The position numbers and the translations under genes are program-made. Under the pieces are notes generated by a model, which was given only the letters and a program-made list of their open reading frames with translations, did not search any database and was not told where the DNA came from. A DNA stretch of 28,758 bases from Caryophanales bacterium UBA6769 (GTDB taxonomy: Bacteria; Bacillota; Bacilli; Bacillales; UBA6769). Position 1 is the stretch's first letter; each line of letters starts with the position of its first letter. The stretch is from positions 1-28,758 of the forward strand of contig DKGN01000198.1 in assembly GCA_002453275.1 (NCBI GenBank), given 5' to 3'. Positions 1 to 7,234 of the stretch are shown one piece after another.

Positions 1-1
1 G

Positions 2-145
2 AAGTATTCTGCCGAAGCGGTCGGATCCAATTCATTACCGCACAGTATTGTTCAACTGCGAAATGAAGCAGCAACAAAAATGAAGAAAAAGCTTTTAGTA
101 AAAAACTTTGTGCGCGAAATCTTTAATAAAGGCTTCCAGTATTAA
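2..145 (+). CDS. C-terminal end of an unidentified protein (partial)
   Basis: A frame open from the left edge of the window gives 47 residues ending in NKGFQY and a TAA stop. The segment is basic (a KMKKK stretch) with no membrane segment. It converges on the SPFH gene and the two 3' ends overlap by about 23 bases. I do not recognise the family, and the frame is short enough that it could be chance. The sequence to the left of the window would settle it. Confidence 0.4.
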   Translation, partial: KYSAEAVGSNSLPHSIVQLRNEAATKMKKKLLVKNFVREIFNKGFQY

Positions 146-965
146 TGACTGGCTGTGTTGATTTATCCGATACGATGGCAACCATTAAGTTGTTCACCAT
201 ATTCACTCTTCTTTCTTCATCTAGGTCGATCACATTATCTTTTTCAAGCTGTTGTATGGCCATTTGTGCCATTCCCACAGCACCTTCAACAATTTTTTGA
301 CGTGCAGAAATAATAGCTGCGGCTTGTTGGCGTTGGAGCATCGCACTAGCAATTTCCGTCGAATAAGCTAGGTGTGTCAATCTCGCTTCAATGACATTAA
401 CACCGGCAACACTTAATCGGTCTTGTAATTCCACTTGCAGTTCATTTGACACTTCTTCTGCATTTCCTCTTAACGACAATGTCGCATCTGTGAACGTGTC
501 ATAAGGGTATTTTGTTGCAACATGCCGGATCGCTGTCTCACTTTGAACCTTAACGAATGCCTCGTAATTATCGACATCAAAAACAGCCTTTGCTGCATCA
601 ACAACTTTAAAAACCGTTACCGCAGCAATTTCAATCGGATTACCTTCCACATCATTCACTTTCATCGTTTTGCTTTCAAAGTTGCGAACGCGTAATGACA
701 CTGTTCTTCGAATCGTGAATGGAACGGTTAAAAATAAGCCACTTTCACGGATACTGCCAAGATATTTTCCAAAGAAAATAACGACGACTGATTGATTAGG
801 CTGAATAACAGTAATTCCGCTTGCAAGTATAACGACACCGATTAATGATAGAATCGCTAAAACAAAATTTTCATTATAAAACATAAAAACACTTAGCGCT
901 AAGAAAAGACCAATTAACAAAATACCGATAAAACCGTTAAGCTTCCACGCTTGATTCTCTACCAT
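123..965 (-). CDS. SPFH/band-7 domain membrane protein
   Basis: The 280-residue protein has two hydrophobic segments near the N-terminus (about residues 10-30 and 34-53). A band-7/SPFH domain follows (about 55-230) with the typical IQPNQSVVVIFFGKY entry, a VNDVEGNPIEIAAVTVFKV strand, and a coiled region with the LQRQQAAAIISARQKIVEGA signature. SPFH proteins form membrane-anchored oligomers that organise membrane microdomains or hold proteases, and the domain here probably faces the cytoplasm. The ATG follows a GAGGGGG ribosome site. No protease or NfeD gene is adjacent, so no partner can be named. The family assignment is firm and the role is not. Confidence 0.9.
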   Translation of the reverse strand: MVENQAWKLNGFIGILLIGLFLALSVFMFYNENFVLAILSLIGVVILASGITVIQPNQSVVVIFFGKYLGSIRESGLFLTVPFTIRRTVSLRVRNFESKTMKVNDVEGNPIEIAAVTVFKVVDAAKAVFDVDNYEAFVKVQSETAIRHVATKYPYDTFTDATLSLRGNAEEVSNELQVELQDRLSVAGVNVIEARLTHLAYSTEIASAMLQRQQAAAIISARQKIVEGAVGMAQMAIQQLEKDNVIDLDEERRVNMVNNLMVAIVSDKSTQPVINTGSLY

Positions 966-1044
966 AAAAATTCCCCCTCAGTTAATTCATTTCTATATCA
1001 TTATGATATCACTTTTGGGTATAAATGTATAATTAATTTCTGAT

Positions 1045-1071
1045 CAAAAAAGGTTTGCCGATTGGCAAACC
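1045..1071 (-). terminator. Rho-independent terminator after the small cupin gene
   Basis: An 8-bp perfect stem (GGTTTGCC / GGCAAACC, 4-base loop) is followed on the minus strand by seven T. It starts five bases past the cupin stop codon. Confidence 0.85.
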
Positions 1072-1075
1072 CCAT

Positions 1076-1387
1076 TTAGTCCATTTTACTCATTATCGCA
1101 AAAACACGAAAATTATCGTTGCTATCATTGTTGACACCAAATTCATCATCAGGGCCGACGCTGAACACATCTCCCTGTTTACAAGTGTGAGTCTCCCCAT
1201 TAATAAGAAAGCTTCCTTCTCCTCCATAACCTAGTAAATATAAGTTATGCCCTGGATGTTTATGAACGGGCATCGTTTGATTTGGCTTCAAACTTAGGAC
1301 AAATACCTTTTCACTTTTACTTTTAAATAAATGGTCCATTGAAAAACCTGCGTCCTTATATTGGATTTCTTCGAGAGATTTTTTCAT
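1076..1387 (-). CDS. small single-domain cupin protein
   Basis: The 103-residue protein is one cupin barrel. The first motif is seen as HKHPGHNLYLLGYGGEG (H42, H44 and H47 present), but the glutamate usual after the HxH pair is absent. In the second motif, GDVFSVGPDDEFGVNN, the final metal-binding histidine is replaced by phenylalanine. Metal binding is therefore doubtful, or uses a different set of ligands. A strong AAGGAGGTAAGG site precedes the ATG. csaA lies 29 bases upstream on the same strand, so the two may be co-transcribed. Substrate and role are unknown. Confidence 0.8.
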   Translation of the reverse strand: MKKSLEEIQYKDAGFSMDHLFKSKSEKVFVLSLKPNQTMPVHKHPGHNLYLLGYGGEGSFLINGETHTCKQGDVFSVGPDDEFGVNNDSNDNFRVFAIMSKMD

Positions 1388-1416
1388 CGTTCCTTACCTC
1401 CTTCTTATAATTACAC

Positions 1417-1749
1417 TTACTCAATTTTTGTTCCATTTGGTACATTTTCATCTGGTTTTAGTAAGACGACATCCCCTTCTTCAGGAACACCACCTAGTAT
1501 TAATACTTCAGACTTAAAGCCTGCGATACGCCTTGGTGGAAAATTTACGATACCGATTACTTGCCTGCCCCTAAGTTTTTCGGGTTCATAGCGCTTCGTT
1601 ATTTGAGCGCTTGATTGCTTCATACCGAGTGGACCAAAGTCAATCTCAAGTTTAATTGCTGGCTCTCTTGCTTCTCGAAAAGGTTGAGCATCCATAATTG
1701 TTCCAACACGAAGATCAAGCTTTACAAAGTCATCAATAGTCGCCATCAT
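1417..1749 (-). CDS. csaA: CsaA, tRNA-binding-domain chaperone-like protein
   Basis: The 110-residue protein matches the usual length of CsaA. It is a single OB-fold tRNA-binding domain with DLRVGTI near residue 12, a central VNFPPRRIAGFKSEVL stretch and the terminal GDVVLLKPDENVPNGTKI. CsaA is a cytoplasmic homodimer reported to assist protein export and to bind tRNA-like ligands. GGAGGG lies just upstream of two adjacent ATG codons; the first is used here and the second is equally possible. The small cupin gene follows on the same strand. Confidence 0.92.
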   Translation of the reverse strand: MMATIDDFVKLDLRVGTIMDAQPFREAREPAIKLEIDFGPLGMKQSSAQITKRYEPEKLRGRQVIGIVNFPPRRIAGFKSEVLILGGVPEEGDVVLLKPDENVPNGTKIE

Positions 1750-1951
1750 TCACCCTCCAATATTGTAATGAGATATGGAGATACGTAAAGTCGTACAACA
1801 ATTTGTTAAAGTTCCTCTGTCTTTACAACTCTTCCCCTTATGAGATTTCTTACTCACAGCTGTATCAACGGTAGCTGATTCGACGAATGTCTTTTTCCCT
1901 TCTTGAAATGTAAATAAAAAAATACAGGAATGGATTATCCGGGGATATTAT

Positions 1952-3307
1952 TTATCCCGGTGATTGTGATTTTTCTTCAAAAATTGAAATCTGTCTCCAC
2001 TTTCCAAACAAATAATAGGCAGCAGCAATGAAACTGCTTATGACAAAGCTTATTCCTATACCGTATGCAATCCCTTTCGTACCTAACCAACTTGATAAGA
2101 GAGCCGTGAGCGGAACACGAAGAATCCAAAATGATACTAGATTTAAAACTAAAATTTGAAACATGGCTCCTGCGGCACGAACTACCCCATTTAGAACAAA
2201 ATTGATTCCTAAAAAAGGATAAAAGAAGGCAACTGTTTTTAAAAATGTTGATCCAAACGCGATCGTTTCTTCATCTGAAACGAACAAGCGTATCAAAACA
2301 TCAGCAGATAAAAACACAAGTAAACTAATGAAAAACGAAACACTTAATATAAACATTAGTCCTTTTTTAGCAATCTCATTGACGAGTTCCCATTGATTCG
2401 CCCCAATGTTTTGCCCTGCCATACTCGTCACCGCTGCCCCTAAAGTCGTTGCCGGAATCATAATCAAACTATCAATTCGTTGAGAGGCACCAAAACCCGC
2501 AACAGCCCCTTCTCCAAAGCTAGCAACAATCCCCATAATTGCAGCGACTCCACCCGATATAGTCATCATTTGAAGTCCACCAGGTAAACCGAGCTTCATA
2601 ATCGCTTTAAAATAAATAAATTCAGGCAGATGTGGCATGGTGAATGGTACTTTACCCTTTCCAATTGAATAAATAACCCCGTAAAGAAAGGCCGATCCCT
2701 GAGCAACAAGTGTTGCATAAGCAGCTCCTTCAATTCCAAGGTCAAACGTATAAATAAACAGAGGATCAAGCACCGCATTTAACACAACAGCAAGAAAAAC
2801 AAATCTGACAGGCGTACGGCTATCACCAAGAGCCCGTAAAACTGTACCAATAAAGTTATATCCAAATAAAAAGATAATTCCAATAAAATGAATTTGTAAA
2901 TAAGGTTTTGCCAAAGGCATTAAAGCTTCCGGAGTAGAAAGTAAACGTAGTATCGTCTCGGCAAAAAAGAAACCAATGAATCCAAAAGCAATCGATAAAA
3001 TAAGATTGACGATTACAAAAGCATTTAATGATTCTTTTAACCGATGTTCATCCTTTGCCCCACGTGCCTGTGAGATGACAGTAAGCGTTGCACCGTTCAA
3101 TCCGATGACGAATGAAAGGATAGTAAACAGGATCGGTCCCGATAATGACACAGCCCCAAGCCCAGTTGTACCAAGTAAATTTCCTACCCATAAACTATCA
3201 ATAAATTGATAAGAAACTTGTAAAATATTTGTGAAAAACATGGGCAATGCAAACAAAAGCATTTTCTTAAGAATACTACCCTCAGTAAAATCAAGGTTTT
3301 TATCCAT
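1952..3307 (-). CDS. MATE family multidrug/sodium antiporter
   Basis: The 451-residue protein has about twelve hydrophobic helices in two six-helix halves, as expected for MATE transporters. Family hallmarks include LPMFFTNILQVSYQFIDSLW at the N-terminus, SLSGPILF, and GFGASQRIDSLIMIP in the second half. MATE proteins export cationic drugs or metabolites using Na+ or H+ gradients. The start is preceded by AGAGGAAT. Substrate cannot be deduced, and neighbouring genes give no hint. Confidence 0.93.
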   Translation of the reverse strand: MDKNLDFTEGSILKKMLLFALPMFFTNILQVSYQFIDSLWVGNLLGTTGLGAVSLSGPILFTILSFVIGLNGATLTVISQARGAKDEHRLKESLNAFVIVNLILSIAFGFIGFFFAETILRLLSTPEALMPLAKPYLQIHFIGIIFLFGYNFIGTVLRALGDSRTPVRFVFLAVVLNAVLDPLFIYTFDLGIEGAAYATLVAQGSAFLYGVIYSIGKGKVPFTMPHLPEFIYFKAIMKLGLPGGLQMMTISGGVAAIMGIVASFGEGAVAGFGASQRIDSLIMIPATTLGAAVTSMAGQNIGANQWELVNEIAKKGLMFILSVSFFISLLVFLSADVLIRLFVSDEETIAFGSTFLKTVAFFYPFLGINFVLNGVVRAAGAMFQILVLNLVSFWILRVPLTALLSSWLGTKGIAYGIGISFVISSFIAAAYYLFGKWRQISIFEEKSQSPG

Positions 3308-3411
3308 GAGATTCCTCTACATTCAAATACGAGTCCGCCATGTAAATCCTTTTCATTCGCAGTAAAACTGTATGTAAATAATTTATACAAACGGAAGGAA
3401 AAGACTTTAAT

Positions 3412-3443
3412 AGACATGAACGACAGCCTACAAATTCATGTCT
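3412..3443. repeat. 9-bp inverted repeat upstream of the MATE gene
   Basis: Perfect arms AGACATGAA and TTCATGTCT are separated by 14 bases. No T-tract follows on either strand, so a terminator is unlikely. It lies about 105-135 bases upstream of the MATE start and could be an operator or a leader hairpin. Confidence 0.4.
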
Positions 3444-3584
3444 TAAATTCCGCAATTCACCATTTGCTAACGATACTTTAAACCGAGGATCAGTTCCTAT
3501 AAATTTCATGAACCTTCTCTCCCGTCTATTCTTCATATACTCTTCATATTAAATGATAGAAAAAAATAAGGCGAATAACTACTT

Positions 3585-3614
3585 TTGTGAATGTAGCAAA
3601 TGTTAGGATATACT
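3585..3614 (+). promoter_or_regulatory. predicted sigma-A promoter for the thiol-disulfide protein
   Basis: TTGTGA, an 18-base spacer and TATACT. Transcription would start near 3621, leaving a leader of about 70 bases before the ATG. Confidence 0.5.
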
Positions 3615-3692
3615 ATTAACGTAATGATGTATACAGGCTTCGCCGTAACAAATGACATGAAAAGACTCTCTAATAAAAGGGGTGACTTTAAC

Positions 3693-4148
3693 ATGAAATT
3701 ACGCTCTGAAATGCCGGAATTAAATGGTGCATCACAATGGTTAAACGGGAAATTATCGAAGCATGATCTCATTGGTAAAAAGCCAACACTCATCCACTTC
3801 TGGTCGGCTAGTTGTGAGCTTTGTATCCAGTCTATGTCAAAAATTAAAACCTTCCGCGATGAGTACAAAGACAAACTAAACGTCTTGGCTGTTCATATGC
3901 CACGGATAGAAAATGATTTAAACATTAAAGAAATAAAAGAAATTGCAAAAAAACATGACATAAGTCAACCTATTTTTATCGATAACGAAATGAAATTGTC
4001 TGACGTATTTGAAAATCAATCTGTACCTGCCTACTTCGTATTCGATCACAACGGAAAATTAAGTCACTCCCAAATGAGTGACACTAGTATGAAAGCACTT
4101 GTGAAACATATCAACCGTATTCTTGAAGTGGCCAATGACCAAACATAA
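3693..4148 (+). CDS. cytoplasmic TlpA/ResA-like thiol-disulfide protein
   Basis: The 151-residue protein has a thioredoxin fold. The redox motif CELC sits at C41-C44 within HFWSASCELC, and the cis-proline loop reads SVPAYFVFD. Unlike ResA or StoA it has no signal peptide or membrane anchor, so it probably works in the cytoplasm or at the inner face of the membrane. The start chosen is the ATG after AAAAGGGG; a longer open frame upstream lacks a ribosome site. The next gene is a PfeT-type ATPase. In Bacillus subtilis a thioredoxin-like gene (stoA/ykvV) also precedes pfeT (zosA/ykvW), which suggests an old association of a thiol protein with this metal pump. Confidence 0.85.
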   Translation: MKLRSEMPELNGASQWLNGKLSKHDLIGKKPTLIHFWSASCELCIQSMSKIKTFRDEYKDKLNVLAVHMPRIENDLNIKEIKEIAKKHDISQPIFIDNEMKLSDVFENQSVPAYFVFDHNGKLSHSQMSDTSMKALVKHINRILEVANDQT

Positions 4149-4225
4149 CATTCATCATTAACATTATGAGAACATGAACCTTTCCATCCTTACGCTCATT
4201 AACCCCTCCGTCGAAAAGTTTAGGC

Positions 4226-4253
4226 TTGCAATTATTTAACATAATGCTAAAAT
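4226..4253 (+). promoter_or_regulatory. candidate sigma-A promoter for the metal ATPase
   Basis: TTGCAA, a 16-base spacer and TAAAAT. A start near 4260 would place the PerR/Fur-like box just downstream, where a repressor would block transcription. The region is very AT-rich, so other -10 sites are possible. Confidence 0.35.
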
Positions 4254-4269
4254 AATAATATATAAAATA

Positions 4270-4284
4270 TGATAATTATTCTAA
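4270..4284 (+). promoter_or_regulatory. PerR/Fur-like box upstream of the metal ATPase
   Basis: TGATAATTATTCTAA matches 12 of 14 defined bases of the PerR box (TTATAATnATTATAA), and also 12 of 14 of the related Fur 7-1-7 box. B. subtilis pfeT is known to be PerR-controlled, so PerR is favoured. The match is by eye. Confidence 0.55.
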
Positions 4285-4348
4285 TTTAGGTAGTTGGTCG
4301 ATGATTGTAAAGCCTACGTTTTTTTATTTTTCATCGCCCTTCGTAATT

Positions 4349-4374
4349 TGCTGCTATCTCAATTGATAGCAGCA
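4349..4374 (+). promoter_or_regulatory. leader hairpin ahead of the metal ATPase gene
   Basis: A 10-bp perfect stem, TGCTGCTATC / GATAGCAGCA, with a 6-base loop is followed by TTCATTATTTT, about 27 bases before the ribosome site. It may act as a weak terminator/attenuator or as an mRNA-stabilising hairpin. Confidence 0.45.
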
Positions 4375-4415
4375 TTCATTATTTTAAGTGAATCGACTAG
4401 GGAGGAAAGCTGCAA

Positions 4416-6302
4416 GTGGAAGCCACTCATAATACAACACAACAAGTGAAATCACGGATATTACCTTTAATAAAGACCCATCATGAACTAATCGCTGCTA
4501 TCATAAGCGGTATTTTCATCGGTTTAGGCTTCTTATTGCCTACTTATGCCCCACCATTATTTATTACAGCCTATCTTATTGGTGGGTATGCAAAAGCAAA
4601 AGAAGGATTCATTGATCTTTTTATTAATAAGAAATTAAATGTAGAGATTTTAATGATTTTAGCTGCTATTGGCTCTGCCATTATCGGTTTTTGGGCAGAA
4701 GGTGCTGTACTTATCTTCATTTTCGCATTAAGCGGCGCATTAGAAACATATTCTAAAAATAAAAGTGAAAAAGAATTGACATCACTATTACGGCTTCAAC
4801 CGAATGAAGCGACATTATTGACACCAGATGGTGAAAAGATCGTTCCCGTTACAGATTTAAAAATTAATGACATCATATCCGTTAAACCTGGCGAACGGAT
4901 TCCAGCAGATGGGGTTGTCAAACGAGGGCGCTCTTCTGTCGATGAAGCGGCTATTTCTGGGGAATCAATTCCTGTTACGAAAGAAAAGGGTAATGAGGTC
5001 CTTGCAGGAACAGTAAACATGAATGGTGTACTAACGATTTCTGTTTTAAAAGAACAACATGATACATTATTCCAACGGATCATCGACCTTGTAACAGCTG
5101 CACAAGACGAAAAGTCAACAACCCAGCAATTTATCGAGAAATTTGAAGGCACGTATGTCAGAATTGTACTCATTATCGTCTTTTTTATGTTATTTTTGCC
5201 CCATTATACATTCGGATGGAGCTGGCAAGAAACGTGGTACCGAGCAATGGTTCTTCTAGTCGTTGCTTCCCCATGTGCATTGGTAGCCTCCATTATGCCG
5301 GCAACTTTATCATCGATCGCATCATCTGCGAAAAAAGGAATTTTATTAAAAGGCGGAAACCACTTTGAAACGTTAGCTTCATTAAAGGCAATTGCTTTTG
5401 ACAAAACAGGAACATTAACAAAAGGAAGGCATGAGGTCGTTGATGTCATAACTCGCGATGGCTTCGATGAGAAACAATTTTTACAAGCTGCTGCGTCTAT
5501 TGAAAAACAGTCCACACATCCACTTGCTGTTGCGATTGTTCGCTACACAGAAAAACGAGATATTCCTTTACTCCCTGTCTACCAATTCTCTGACGTTCCA
5601 GGCTTAGGCGTTCAAGCCGTTATTGACGGAAAGGTTTGGAAGCTCGGTAAACAAGAGTTTGTTGCACAAAATGCTAGATTCAAAGATATTGAAGTAGCAC
5701 AACTCGAAGCTGAAGGTAAATCGATCATTTTTGTTGGGGATGAGAAAGGGATCGCGGGTATCATTACAGTCAAAGACACGATTAGAGATGAAGCAAAACA
5801 AGCGATTCATTCTTTAACGAACGCTGGAATTTATACAGTGATGATAACGGGAGATGGCGAAGGAGCAGCACGTGCGATTTCACAAGAAGCTGGCCTTGAT
5901 AATTACTTAGCCAACACTCTTCCTGAAGAAAAATTAGTTGAGATTACTAAGTTAATAGAAAAATACGATCGAGTCGCTATGATTGGAGATGGAATTAATG
6001 ATGCACCTGCATTAGCTACCGCAAATATTGGTATTGCGATGGGGGGTGGCACAGACATCGCGTTAGAAACAGCTGATGTCGTTTTAACGAAAAATAATTT
6101 AACTAGGATTCCCGAAGCAATCTCAATTTCCAAAAAAATGAATCGAATTATTAAACAAAATATTATCTTCTCGATCACTGTTATCCTTGTTCTAATTGCA
6201 TCTAACTTTATGCAAGTAATCGATCTTCCGCTCGGGGTCATCGGTCATGAAGGTAGCACGTTACTCGTCATCTTAAATGGACTCCGTATGTTAAAACCTT
6301 AA
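4416..6302 (+). CDS. pfeT: P1B4-type metal-efflux ATPase, PfeT-like
   Basis: The 628-residue membrane pump has the P-type ATPase landmarks: SGES at 181-184 (actuator), the phosphorylated aspartate D329 in DKTGTLT, and GDGINDAP at 524-531. The transport-site motif is SPC (285-287), not CPC, and the last helix carries HEGS (611-614). SPC with HEG(G/S) defines the P1B4 subgroup, whose members export Fe(II) or Co(II). There is no N-terminal heavy-metal domain, as in B. subtilis PfeT (formerly ZosA). Translation starts at a GTG nine bases after GGAGGAAA. The upstream box suggests derepression by peroxide or iron. Fe(II) efflux is inferred from family and regulation; cobalt or zinc cannot be excluded. 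Confidence 0.9.
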   Translation: MEATHNTTQQVKSRILPLIKTHHELIAAIISGIFIGLGFLLPTYAPPLFITAYLIGGYAKAKEGFIDLFINKKLNVEILMILAAIGSAIIGFWAEGAVLIFIFALSGALETYSKNKSEKELTSLLRLQPNEATLLTPDGEKIVPVTDLKINDIISVKPGERIPADGVVKRGRSSVDEAAISGESIPVTKEKGNEVLAGTVNMNGVLTISVLKEQHDTLFQRIIDLVTAAQDEKSTTQQFIEKFEGTYVRIVLIIVFFMLFLPHYTFGWSWQETWYRAMVLLVVASPCALVASIMPATLSSIASSAKKGILLKGGNHFETLASLKAIAFDKTGTLTKGRHEVVDVITRDGFDEKQFLQAAASIEKQSTHPLAVAIVRYTEKRDIPLLPVYQFSDVPGLGVQAVIDGKVWKLGKQEFVAQNARFKDIEVAQLEAEGKSIIFVGDEKGIAGIITVKDTIRDEAKQAIHSLTNAGIYTVMITGDGEGAARAISQEAGLDNYLANTLPEEKLVEITKLIEKYDRVAMIGDGINDAPALATANIGIAMGGGTDIALETADVVLTKNNLTRIPEAISISKKMNRIIKQNIIFSITVILVLIASNFMQVIDLPLGVIGHEGSTLLVILNGLRMLKP

Positions 6303-6312
6303 TCCGTGCATT

Positions 6313-6342
6313 AAAAGGACGTTCCCAAGAACGTCCTTTTTT
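6313..6342 (+). terminator. terminator after the metal ATPase, possibly bidirectional
   Basis: Stem GGACGTTC / GAACGTCC with a 4-base loop, flanked by AAAA on the left and TTTTTT on the right. It ends the plus-strand ATPase and probably also the convergent LuxR gene. Confidence 0.88.
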
Positions 6343-6365
6343 CACATCTTATTCATATCGTAATA

Positions 6366-7061
6366 TTATGATATTAGACCAATTCTCATCGCTTCTGCAA
6401 TAGCTTGAGCACGATGTCTTGCACCTAATTTTTTCATTGCCGCACTAATATAGTCTCGAGCTGTAAATTCGCTAATACCCATAATGTCAGCCATTTCCTT
6501 CGTACTCCATCCATCAGACAATCGTTCAAGTACTTCGAGCTCACGCTTACTAAGTTTTGTTCCTTCTTCATCAAAATATGACGTGGCAATTGTATTAACG
6601 GACAAGCGAAAATACTCTTCAATAGAAAAAATAAGTGATTGACTTAATGGCTCTACTCCTTTGTACCGATCGATTAGTACACAACCAAGCACCATTGGTC
6701 CTAACCATAACGGTACGACTAATAGTGAAGATAATTCGAATTTTTCAATATATTCATCGGGAAAAAATTCATAGTTTTCTGTTACAGCAATATACTCTGC
6801 CCGCTTATTTCGAATCGCATCATAAATCGGTGGAATATCCCGTATGTCTTCTCGAATTTGATCTAATGAAAACATATTTCCAGCTGAATCAAGAAATAAC
6901 AGCCCTTCACCAATAAAATTAATCGGGGAATAAGTGAACAAGGACAATCTTGAAAACGGAAAAAACCTGAAAAAGCCTTGCAAGCCAGTAATAATTTTTT
7001 CTTCTTGTGGCTCAATTTTAGATAAATCCTGTATAAATTTGTCAACTTTTACATCCAACAT
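6366..7061 (-). CDS. GAF-like sensor / LuxR-type transcriptional regulator
   Basis: The 231-residue protein has an N-terminal GAF-like ligand-sensing region (about 20-160; SSLLVVPLWLGPMVLGCVLID is the typical GAF strand pair). A C-terminal LuxR helix-turn-helix follows (about 165-228; LSKRELEVLERLSDGWSTKEMADIMGI). There is no receiver domain, so it should respond to a small molecule and not to phosphorylation. An in-frame TTG lies two codons upstream, but GGAGGG is placed correctly only for the ATG used here. It is divergent from the R2lox gene across about 170 bases holding repeated AGTATACC motifs, so it is the likely regulator of the oxidase operon. That role and its ligand are inferred. 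Confidence 0.85.
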   Translation of the reverse strand: MLDVKVDKFIQDLSKIEPQEEKIITGLQGFFRFFPFSRLSLFTYSPINFIGEGLLFLDSAGNMFSLDQIREDIRDIPPIYDAIRNKRAEYIAVTENYEFFPDEYIEKFELSSLLVVPLWLGPMVLGCVLIDRYKGVEPLSQSLIFSIEEYFRLSVNTIATSYFDEEGTKLSKRELEVLERLSDGWSTKEMADIMGISEFTARDYISAAMKKLGARHRAQAIAEAMRIGLIS

Positions 7062-7073
7062 ATTCAACCCTCC

Positions 7074-7081
7074 AGTATACC
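7074..7081 (+). promoter_or_regulatory. AGTATACC motif, copy 1
   Basis: AGTATACC overlaps the ribosome site of the LuxR gene. The same octamer recurs at 7184-7191, and GGTATA (its partial complement) is at 7094-7099. Candidate half-site for autoregulation. Confidence 0.3.
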
Positions 7082-7173
7082 CCTACATTTTTAGGTATAG
7101 AACAGATGATAGGCCTGTATTAAACTATAAGTGTAAGCCCTTTCATTATAAGGAATATTCTAAATATTTAAAT

Positions 7174-7191
7174 GGTAACTATTAGTATACC
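7174..7191. promoter_or_regulatory. near-palindromic operator upstream of R2lox
   Basis: GGTAACTATTAGTATACC reads as GGTAACTA-T-TAGT(A)TACC, an 8-bp inverted repeat with one extra base. It lies 43 bases before the R2lox start in the gap shared with the LuxR regulator. Its core TAACTAT-N3-TATAC recurs upstream of the second aldehyde dehydrogenase (27465-27479). No clear -35/-10 pair could be placed, so whether it activates or represses is open. Confidence 0.45.
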
Positions 7192-7234
7192 GTTTAAACT
7201 TAGAAAATTCAATAAATATAAGGAGGATTTTAAC

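Larger units (their letters stand above)
3308..3692. other. intergenic region between the MATE and thiol-protein genes
   Basis: This 385-base stretch lies between divergent genes. I see no convincing coding frame: the two minus-strand frames present have no plausible domain. It contains an inverted repeat (3412-3443) and a promoter for the plus-strand gene (3585-3614). Confidence 0.6.
4221..4325 (+). repeat. long-range inverted repeat followed by a T-tract
   Basis: TAGGCTTGCAAT (4221-4232) can pair with the stretch at 4304-4316 as a 12-bp stem containing one G-U pair and one bulged A. It encloses about 71 AT-rich bases and is followed by seven T at 4319-4325. It could be a small terminated RNA or a leader structure. 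It partly conflicts with the promoter proposed at 4226-4253, because a transcript from there would lack the 5' arm. Confidence 0.3.
4149..4415. other. structured, AT-rich leader region of the metal ATPase gene
   Basis: No coding frame is apparent. From left to right it holds a 12-bp imperfect long-range inverted repeat (4221-4316) followed by a T-rich tract, a candidate promoter, a PerR/Fur-like box, and a 10-bp hairpin close to the gene start. Confidence 0.6.

Noticed and set aside
1750..1951. A minus-strand open stretch between the MATE and CsaA genes with Lys/Ser/Cys-rich translation.
   Set aside because: No start codon with a ribosome site and no recognisable family; treated as non-coding.
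1939..1957. Imperfect CCGGGG / CCCGG hairpin at the end of the MATE gene.
   Set aside because: Stem is short with a bulge and no T-tract on either strand, so it is not called a terminator.
3300..3536. A 78-residue minus-strand frame just upstream of the MATE gene.
   Set aside because: Composition is not protein-like, no domain is recognisable, and it overlaps the MATE start and the inverted repeat.
7172..7234. N-terminal extension of R2lox by 21 residues.
   Set aside because: It has no ribosome site, whereas AGGAGG fits the ATG at 7235 and gives the usual R2lox length.
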